Assembly (NCBI RefSeq): GCF_030758415.1
Contig: NZ_CP132334.1
Span: 1 to 64,000 of the forward strand
Direction: 5' to 3'
DNA length: 64,000 bases
DNA from: Parvularcula sp. IMCC14364
GTDB taxonomy: Bacteria > Pseudomonadota > Alphaproteobacteria > Caulobacterales > Parvularculaceae
Each line of letters begins with the position of its first letter. Positions within the stretch are counted from its first letter, which is position 1. The notes beneath the pieces are model-generated. The model made no database searches. It saw only the letters and a program-made list of their open reading frames with translations, and was not told the origin of the DNA. The position numbers and the translations under genes are program-made. Positions 57,256-64,000 of this stretch are shown here, piece by piece.

Positions 57256-58803
57256 TTATTTGCTGGTCATCGTCCAGACACCATCCCAGTCATCCGGTGG
57301 CGGACTTTCCTTGAACACGCGGGCGCGGTCGATATAGATTTGTGATGGGCGATCGTCTTCATGGGCTGCCAGCGCCGCTGCAAATTCTGCTATGGCCTGG
57401 TCCCAGTTGCGTTGCCGGTAGGCAGTTAAACCCGCCTGATAGTGATGCAGCACAGCTTCCATATTCGGGAAAGTTTCCTCCGTATGGTGGCCAAGAATTT
57501 CATAAATGCCACCCGGGCGTGCACGGCCCTTGACGCGGATCAAATCCAGTTCACGGTTCAGGACAGAAACCTTTGCCTGCTCAAGCGTATCCTCGCTGAC
57601 AATGATATCAGCGCCGTAGTAACGGGTCAGATTTTCAAGCCGCGCCGCCACATTCACACAGTCACCGATCACGGTATATTCCATCCGCTTGGCAGAGCCG
57701 ATCGTCCCGGCAATAACTTCGCCGGTTGCAATCCCGACGCTGATATTCAGCGGCTCTTCATTGCGTTCTGCGCGAACAGCATTGAGGCGTGTCAGGATCT
57801 GTTTCATCTCGACGGCACTGGCAAGTGCGTTGTCAGCGTCACGGTCCCCTTCAATCGGGGCGCCATAAACGGCCATGATTGAATCGCCAATAAACTTGTC
57901 GAGCACGCCCTGCCAGTTGAAGATTGCGTCGGTCATCTCGCCGAAATATTCGTTCAGCATGGCAACCGTTCCGCGCGCGCCCAACTGTTCGGAAAGGGAC
58001 GTGAAGCCCCGCAGGTCTGCAAACAGTATCGAGGCATTGACCCGGGAGCCGGCAAGCGAATCCTCGCCATCATCAAGGATCTTGTCAGCGACTTCCTTGG
58101 TCATGAAGCGGCTCATGGTGCCGCGCAGACGCTTCTCGCCCGTAATATCCTCAACAAGCATCAAGGTGCCATTATCATCCCCGTCCTGATCGATCAGGGG
58201 AACAATAGAAATGTTCAGTGATTTGCTGTCACCGCCCGGAATAGTCACGTCAACGTCAAGCAGCGTACGGGCAACACCCTCGCCGCGCATGGTGGAAAGT
58301 TCCTCAATCAGCCATTCATTGTCCCGGGCCAGCCATGTATTGGCATCTGTGCCCATATAATCCAGCTCTTCACCGCCAAAAATCGCGAGGGCGGCGGCAT
58401 TGATTTTTTCAATATTGCCAAAGGCGTTGATGGTGACAACGCCATTGGACATCGAGCCGAGAATGCTTTCATTGTAATTCCGGGCCGAAATAACTTCGCC
58501 AAACAGTTCTGCATTCTCGATGGCGATGGCCGCCTGAGCAGCAAAAGCGTGCAGGCGTTCTTCGTCAATCGCCTCGAAGCGGCGGCCGATCTTGTTCAGC
58601 ACCTGCATGACGCCAATACGTTTCCCGCTCTTGCCCTCCACAGCCATGGTCAGGATGTTACGGGTACGGAAATTATTCGTGACATCCCATTGCTGGTTGA
58701 AGCGCGGGTCCGCATAGGCATCAGGCACGTTGATGGTGGAGCCCGTCTGGAAGCAGGCACCGGCAAGGCCAGCTGTCGCCGGCATCCGGATTTCCCGTGT
58801 GCG
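57256..58803 (-). pseudogene. GAF/PAS/adenylate cyclase gene, 3' part
   Basis: The 3' part of the gene split by the IS30 element. It contains the second half of a GAF domain (GLAGACFQTGSTINVPDAYA; IGVMQVLNKIGRRFEAIDEE), a PAS-like region (YNESILGSMSNGVVTINAFG) and a class III cyclase domain: ILFADLRGFTSLSEQLGARG with the first metal Asp and FIGDSIMAVYGAP with the second. The tail has a helical TPR-like stretch (GLTAYRQRNWDQAIAEF). It would produce cAMP or cGMP in response to sensed signals. The coding length here is 1,548 bases, exactly 516 codons. Confidence 0.88.
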
Positions 58804-60021
58804 TTCAATGGGTCGTCGCAACACATACGATAAATTCGATATGTGGAGCGACAGTGATGAGGAAGAAATACGTACGGGTTGGCTTTACACCGGCTCAAAA
58901 GGCAGAGCTGTGGGAGCGATGGCGACGCGGCGAACAAATGAAGTCGATCGGGCGAGAGTTCGGAAAACCATCTTCGAGCATTTTCAAACATATTCGTTCG
59001 ACGGGTGGGTATACTCCGGTTGAACGTCGCCGCGCGCCCGGCTGTTTGAGTTTGGCTGAGCGTGAAGAGATTTCTCGAGGACTTATGGTGGACCGATCCA
59101 TCCGATCGATTGCACGCGCTTTGGGGCGTGCTGCTTCAACCATCAGCCGGGAGATCAAGCGCAATGGTGGCGCCAGGCGTTACCGCGCGGTCAAAGCAGA
59201 TAAGCGCGCCTGGAAGCAGGCCCTACGTCCGAAGCCTTGCAAGCTGGCCATGCATGATGAGTTGCGGCAAGTTGTAGTTTGCAAGCTTCAGCGCCATTGG
59301 TCACCACAGCAGATCGCCGGCTGGTTAGCGCGGGCGCACCCAAGGCAAGAGGCGATGAACGTGTCTCATGAAACGATCTATCGAAGCCTATACGTACAGG
59401 CGCGCGGTGTGCTGAAGAAAGAGCTCGTGCAGTATTTACGAACGTGTCGCCAGTTACGCGGTTCAAGACATGCGCTTAAAGGCAAAGACCCACGCGGACA
59501 GATCAAGGATGCGGTCTCGATCAGCGAACGACCTGCTTCGGTGGAGGATCGCGCCGTCCCCGGTCACTGGGAAGGTGACCTGATTTGTGGTCCCAAGCAT
59601 AGCTTCATCGTGACCCTGGTTGAGCGTCACTCGCGCTATGTGATGCTTGCAAAGGTAGCCAACCGGCGCACTGAAACCGTCGTCGATGCGTTGATCGAAC
59701 ATGCCAACAGAATCCCAGACGAACTCTATAAATCCCTTACCTGGGATCGAGGCCATGAACTGGCAGAGCATAAGCGCTTCACTGTTGAAACGGATATCGA
59801 AGTCTATTTCTGCGATCCGCAAAGTCCATGGCAGCGCGGCACGAACGAAAACACCAATCGGCTATTGCGCCAATATCTCCCCAAGGGAACGGATCTGTCA
59901 GTGCACTCCCAGGAGCAGTTGGACGCGATCGCCAGAGAACTAAATGAGCGCCCAAGAAAAACACTGGACTATGAGACCCCAGCTGAGCGATTAAATACCT
60001 GTGTTGCGATGACCGGTTGAA
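58804..60021 (+). mobile_element. IS30-family element inside the cyclase gene
   Basis: A 1,218-bp element. Its ends TTCAATGGGTCGTCGCAACAC (left) and TTCAACCGGTCATCGCAACAC (right, reversed) are inverted repeats with few mismatches. Exact boundaries may shift by one or two bases; taking the right end one base further would give a CG duplication. It is oriented opposite to the cyclase gene, and both remaining parts of that gene stay in register around it. Confidence 0.9.
58857..60020 (+). CDS. IS30-family transposase
   Basis: A 387-residue DDE transposase from ATG 58857. A helix-turn-helix follows the start (GFTPAQKAELWERWRRGEQM; SIARALGRAASTISREIKRN). The catalytic residues lie in GHWEGDLICG (Asp), LTWDRGHELAEH (Asp) and RGTNENTNRLLRQYLPKGTD (Glu), which are standard for the family. 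Its stop codon is inside the right inverted end. The gene looks intact. Confidence 0.93.
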   Translation: MRKKYVRVGFTPAQKAELWERWRRGEQMKSIGREFGKPSSSIFKHIRSTGGYTPVERRRAPGCLSLAEREEISRGLMVDRSIRSIARALGRAASTISREIKRNGGARRYRAVKADKRAWKQALRPKPCKLAMHDELRQVVVCKLQRHWSPQQIAGWLARAHPRQEAMNVSHETIYRSLYVQARGVLKKELVQYLRTCRQLRGSRHALKGKDPRGQIKDAVSISERPASVEDRAVPGHWEGDLICGPKHSFIVTLVERHSRYVMLAKVANRRTETVVDALIEHANRIPDELYKSLTWDRGHELAEHKRFTVETDIEVYFCDPQSPWQRGTNENTNRLLRQYLPKGTDLSVHSQEQLDAIARELNERPRKTLDYETPAERLNTCVAMTG

Positions 60022-61551
60022 TCGGCACCGGTTTTCAAGACCCTCAGCAATCAGGGACCAGAGTTCGTCCGTGCGCTCATCATACAAAAAGAGCGTAGAG
60101 CGTTCAGCATGTATGAATTCCGTTGCGCCATGCACAATTCGCCCCAGCAGGGTTTCCAGCCGTATTTCTGAAGAGATGGCGGATGTAACTTCAATCAACC
60201 GCGAGAGGTCGGTGGTCATTTTTTCGGATGTCTGCAGCGTATGCGTCCAGCGCTGCGCGAGCACGATAACCTGGGCGATCAGGAAAATCATAAAGCCCAG
60301 AGATGTCATGCCAAGGCCAAGGCCAATCGCCGGAATGGTCGGCAGTGTCCCGTTTGTGACCAAAATCTCCCCAATCGCGCAGTAGATCAGGATCAGCATA
60401 CTGAACAGGAATATCCAGGCACCATCCCGGTTGTTCAGGGCGGCGCGGATGACCGTCACCAGAATGTAGAGAGACGTGAGAGGAATGATCACATTCAGGA
60501 AAATGGCATACTGAGGAAAGTCAAACGGATCCGGTTTTGCTGAGAGAATGATGGTCACATAAATCAGGAAGAATGCCGGGATGATCAGGATAAGTCTGTC
60601 GACGATTCTGAAGCGTTCATCAGGATATAATGCCGCGATATAGGCAGCGGCAGAGATCACGGCCACGCATTCTGCGGCGTAAAAGATATTGAGCTTGGTC
60701 CAGAAGTCGAGATTCGGCATCAACACTTCCGGCAGGCTCACCCCGAGAAACGAAAGTACCGTGCCGAAGGACAGCGCGAAAATTGCGAAATAGAGGGAGG
60801 CATAATCACTGCGCCGGAACAGGAACAGCACAACACCGAATATGAACAGAACGGTTGCGATTCCCTGGATCAGCAGGTCCCGGACATTGAATACAGTGAT
60901 GTAATCAGAAATGACATCCGGCGGCCCGAAGACCGGCGGGACAATGAAGCGGCCATCACCATGAATGTGATCTGAAATTTCGATCAGGATTTCAATATCC
61001 GAGTCATCAGTATTGAAGCCGGCAAAATGGCCCTTCCAGATGGCTTCTTCTCCGGCGCCGAAATCGCGGGCAAGCGCGCCGTTTTCTGTGAGTAATTCGC
61101 CATCCACCCAGATTCGGCTCGGCGCGTAGAGTATCGGGATGAAGACCGAATATGGTCCCGGCTCCAGGTCCTGAATGGTCAGGCGATACGTCCCGTATCC
61201 CCGAGCTGTATGATCCCTGCCAATATCCTGCTGCACGGCATCAATATCGAAATTGTGCCAGACATCAGGTACGTTGCCAAAAACTGGGGTCGGCGATGGG
61301 GCGAGATTGTCTTCGCCAAGATATTTTTTCCAGTAAAACTCCCACTCACCGGTCAGCTGCACCGTGCCCCTGGAAAAATCCCAATCTGCAAGGCTGAGCT
61401 GGCCAGCCTCGATAGTTGGCGCATCCGCTGGCGTGGAGGTGACGAAGAAGCGACCGCCCAGAATCGTCATGATGATGAGAATGCCTGCAGCGATCAGCGT
61501 ATTGCTGATCGGCAACGTATCGCGAAATTCGTTTTCCCAACTCTGATGCAT
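60022..61551 (-). pseudogene. 7TMR-DISM/GAF sensor part of the split cyclase gene
   Basis: The 5' part of the gene split by the IS30 element, 510 codons from ATG 61551 (GAGGCGGGG upstream). One membrane helix (ISNTLIAAGILIIMTILGG) is followed by an extracytoplasmic sensor resembling 7TMR-DISM extracellular domains (GTVQLTGEWEFYWKKYLGED), about seven transmembrane helices (from VRDLLIQGIATVLFIFGVVL) and the beginning of a GAF domain (IVHGATEFIHAERSTLFLYD), which ends in the IS at GLE. Rejoined with the 3' part it would be about 1,025 residues. Confidence 0.88.
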
Positions 61552-61691
61552 GTCCCCGCCTCTTTGAACATTAACGCTACAGCCAAAAATCGGGTCAGGC
61601 AAAGAAAGAATTGCTTCGCGCAAGGCATACGGCGCGAGTGCATTTCAATGCTGGCCGATACGCGCTAGATTGTGGGAAGGGAGAATGTGTT

Positions 61692-62687
61692 GTGAAAACT
61701 GTCATTGCTGAAACATCAATGTCGCCACAAGCGCAGGACGGCTTGCGCGTGGCGCTGGCGCAGATTTCGCCAGTGTGGCTTGATCGCAGTGCTACCTTGC
61801 AGAAAATCATGGGCTGCGTCTCGCAGGCAGCCGATGAGGGGGCTGATCTGGTCACCTTCGGCGAGGCCTTGTTACCGGGCTATCCTTTCTGGGTAGAGCG
61901 CACAGGTGGTGCCAGGTTTAATGATGAACGCCAGAAAAATTTTTATGCGCTTTATCTCGACCAGGGCGTCGTAATTGAACGGGGCGACCTCGCGCCGCTT
62001 TGTGACCTGGCGCGGCAAAAAAAAATTGCCGTCTATCTTGGCATCATGGAGCGCGCGCCGGACAGGGGTGGGCATACGCTTTATGCAAGCATCGTCTATA
62101 TCTCGCCTGAGGGCATCGTTGGTTCTGTCCACCGCAAACTTCAGCCCACATATGATGAACGGCTGGTCTGGGGCCCGAGCGATGGTCATGGGTTGCGGGT
62201 ACATCCGCTGGGCAACTTCACAGTCGGTGGTCTGAATTGCTGGGAAAACTGGCTGCCTCTTGCCCGCGCATCGCTTTACGGGCAGGGGGAAGACCTGCAT
62301 GTCTCGATCTGGCCGGGCGGGCTGCACAATACGCAGGATCTGCCGGTTTTCATCGCCAAAGAGGCCCGGTCCTATGTTATCGCCGTCTCGGGCCTGATGC
62401 GTAAAACAGATATTCCGGATGATTTTCCCCATGCCGATGAGATTGCCGCCAATGCCGGGGACTTTATGGCGAATGGGGCGTCCTGTATTGCTGCGCCGGA
62501 TGGAAGCTGGGTTATTGAGCCGGTGATTGGCGAGGAAGCGCTGTTGATTGCGGATATAGACCAGGCGCAGGTGCGCCGTGAACGCCAGAACCTTGACGTT
62601 GTTGGTCACTATTCCCGGCCGGATGTCACCCGTCTGATGGTGAATCGCGAACGGCAATCAACGGTGCAGTTCAAGGATCAGGATTGA
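61692..62687 (+). CDS. Nitrilase-family carbon-nitrogen hydrolase
   Basis: Hydrolyses a nitrile or amide. The catalytic triad is visible: Glu 58 in FGEALLPGYP, Lys 149 in HRKLQPTYDERLVWG and Cys 183 in GGLNCWENWLPLAR, where the LNCWENWxPL motif is typical of true nitrilases rather than amidases. Start: GTG 61692, with AAGGGAG upstream; 331 residues. The upstream frame from 61611 is open but not homologous. It is the first gene of a coupled group with the small membrane protein and sterol desaturase. Confidence 0.9.
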   Translation: MKTVIAETSMSPQAQDGLRVALAQISPVWLDRSATLQKIMGCVSQAADEGADLVTFGEALLPGYPFWVERTGGARFNDERQKNFYALYLDQGVVIERGDLAPLCDLARQKKIAVYLGIMERAPDRGGHTLYASIVYISPEGIVGSVHRKLQPTYDERLVWGPSDGHGLRVHPLGNFTVGGLNCWENWLPLARASLYGQGEDLHVSIWPGGLHNTQDLPVFIAKEARSYVIAVSGLMRKTDIPDDFPHADEIAANAGDFMANGASCIAAPDGSWVIEPVIGEEALLIADIDQAQVRRERQNLDVVGHYSRPDVTRLMVNRERQSTVQFKDQD

Positions 62688-62690
62688 TCG

Positions 62691-63122
62691 ATGACAGCTT
62701 TCCAACTGCTCGTTGTATTTTCAGTGGTGTCGATCAGCCTGATGGCTTTTCTATTGCATCGGTTGGGGCAGTCAACAAACCACGCTTTTACAGATGGTGC
62801 GGCAGCCGGGTCAGTTTTTCTGGAAGAATTTCCCGACAGTCGCGTCGATAAGGTGGCGCTCTCTGGGGACGGGCGTGCCGCCATGCTGACACTTGCCAAT
62901 GAGCCTTACATTGGTCTGGTGCGGGCCATGGGTAAATTCTCTCTCGCACGAAAAGTAGGCCCGCAGAGTGTACGCTCTGTCGAGGTTCATGAGACAACTG
63001 TGAAACTGAAATTGCGGGATTTTGCCGATCCTGATTTTTCGATTACATTCAGTGAAACAAAAGAGGCTGAACGCTGGGCCGGTTACTTCGGTCCGCTGGA
63101 GGAGCAGGAAACACATGCCTGA
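62691..63122 (+). CDS. Small membrane-anchored protein of unknown function
   Basis: I do not recognise this 143-residue protein. It has one N-terminal membrane helix (FQLLVVFSVVSISLMAFLL), then an alternating strand pattern that could be a small beta domain (VDKVALSGDGRAAMLTLANE; VEVHETTVKLKLRDFADP). It starts three bases after the nitrilase stop codon and its stop overlaps the desaturase start by eight bases (ATGCCTGA), so it is translationally coupled to both and may assist the desaturase. Confidence 0.78.
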   Translation: MTAFQLLVVFSVVSISLMAFLLHRLGQSTNHAFTDGAAAGSVFLEEFPDSRVDKVALSGDGRAAMLTLANEPYIGLVRAMGKFSLARKVGPQSVRSVEVHETTVKLKLRDFADPDFSITFSETKEAERWAGYFGPLEEQETHA

Positions 63123-64000
63123 AATGCCAGACCTGCCAAAAGTCGAGGAATTCGCCGGTCCCATTTACATGGTACTGATCCTGCTGGAGATTTTTCTGAT
63201 CACTGGCAAGAAGGCAAAAGGCCTTTATGAGACACGTGATGCGACTGTCAGTGTTGCCATGGGGCTGGGCAGTGCGGTTGTGCCTTTGCTGATCGGCGGT
63301 ATTGTTCTGGCAGGTATCTATGCGATCCTGTTCTGGTTTTATCAGTTCGCGCCGGTCAAATGGGAATTTACACTCTGGGCATTTCTCGCCTGTTTCCTGC
63401 TGGATGATCTGCGCTATTACTGGTCACACCGGTTCAGCCACACTATTCGCTGGGGCTGGGCCAATCATGTGATCCACCACTCCAGCCAGCACTATAATCT
63501 GTCCACGGCCTTGCGACAGCCCTGGTTCAGTTTCACCACAGGCTTTTTCGTGTTGAAGATACCGCTGGTTTTGCTGGGCTTTCACCCGGCAATGATCGCC
63601 TTTGCCGGGTCTGTGAACCTGCTTTATCAGTTTTTTATTCATACGGAGACTGTAGGGCGGATGCATCCATGGATAGAGGCCGTCTTCAATACGCCGTCCC
63701 ATCACCGGGTTCACCATGGCCGCAACCCGCGTTATCTCGACTCGAATTATGCGGGTGTCCTGATTATCTGGGACAAGCTGTTTGGTACTTTCGTGCCGGA
63801 GGATGATACCGAACCGGTACGTTACGGGATCATCAAAAGCCTTGGCACGTTCAACCCATTACGGGTGGCCACGCATGAATATGTTGCTATCGGGCAGGAT
63901 GTCTCGCGGCGCGGGCTGTCGCTGAAACAGCGCCTTGCTTATGTTTTTGCGCCCCCGGGCTGGAGCCATGATGGCAGCCGCAAGGGCTCGCGCGCGCTCA
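63115..64000 (+). CDS. Sterol desaturase / fatty-acid hydroxylase family protein (partial)
   Basis: Membrane di-iron hydroxylase that runs off the window; 295 residues are visible. Eight His ligands appear in the usual order: HRFSH (105-109), HVIHHSSQH (118-126) and HHRVHH (196-201). Several hydrophobic helices precede (MVLILLEIFLITG; VVPLLIGGIVLAGIYAILFW). The family hydroxylates or desaturates sterols, carotenoids, alkanes or lipids; substrate unknown. It overlaps the upstream gene by eight bases. Confidence 0.92.
   Translation, partial: MPEMPDLPKVEEFAGPIYMVLILLEIFLITGKKAKGLYETRDATVSVAMGLGSAVVPLLIGGIVLAGIYAILFWFYQFAPVKWEFTLWAFLACFLLDDLRYYWSHRFSHTIRWGWANHVIHHSSQHYNLSTALRQPWFSFTTGFFVLKIPLVLLGFHPAMIAFAGSVNLLYQFFIHTETVGRMHPWIEAVFNTPSHHRVHHGRNPRYLDSNYAGVLIIWDKLFGTFVPEDDTEPVRYGIIKSLGTFNPLRVATHEYVAIGQDVSRRGLSLKQRLAYVFAPPGWSHDGSRKGSRAL

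Overview
The window is chromosomal DNA from an alphaproteobacterium, seen near the dnaA end of the chromosome. It opens with dnaA-dnaN-recF-gyrB on one strand and also carries DUF2794, rpsA, cmk, rsmB, asd and recQ genes whose products look alphaproteobacterial. I cannot place it to genus. The TonB-dependent receptor, spinster-type transporter, Baeyer-Villiger-type monooxygenase and sterol-desaturase genes fit a free-living, probably aquatic organism that uses lipids or hydrophobic compounds (inference).

Layout. 1-8.9 kb: dnaA, dnaN, recF, a frameshifted membrane-protein gene on the minus strand, gyrB and a GYF_2/AIM24 protein. 9-20 kb: a SulP transporter, a DHA2 exporter joined to bioB, an AEC transporter, DUF2794, a TTC38-like TPR protein, a Bax-inhibitor-1 protein, rsmB and a YbjN-like secreted protein. 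20.2-27.4 kb: an accessory island. It starts at tRNA-Arg(CCG), into which the 3' end of a beheaded large serine recombinase runs antisense. Two identical 1,234-bp IS3-family elements follow, enclosing exactly three Tad-type genes (two TadE-like, one TadG/vWA-like); then come a truncated glutathione S-transferase and the end of another IS3-type element.

27.4-33.4 kb: an AraC-type regulator, a TonB-dependent receptor, an alpha/beta hydrolase and a spinster-type MFS protein form a probable uptake-and-hydrolysis locus, with a strong terminator hairpin between receptor and hydrolase. 33.4-46 kb: cmk, rpsA, a pentapeptide-repeat protein, an HMG-CoA reductase, an SdpR/SdpI-like pair, a 75-residue protein coupled to AMP nucleosidase, an HCCA-isomerase-like protein, a lipoprotein coupled to a serine hydrolase, an epoxide-hydrolase-like protein and recQ. 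46-53.4 kb: a Kef-type antiporter that lacks its Rossmann glycine motif, a thioesterase overlapped antisense by the tail of RarD, asd, and a secreted lipase behind a Baeyer-Villiger-type monooxygenase.

53.5-64 kb: an IS427-type element, a GH13 alpha-glucosidase with a divergent glucokinase, a 7TMR-DISM/GAF/PAS/adenylate-cyclase gene split by an IS30-family element, and a coupled operon of nitrilase, small membrane protein and sterol desaturase that runs off the end.

No CRISPR array, rRNA gene or prophage structural gene was seen. The most unusual stretch is the tRNA-anchored, IS-bracketed Tad module; other notable points are the divergent DnaA, the HMG-CoA reductase and several reading frames remodelled by deletion, insertion or antisense read-through.
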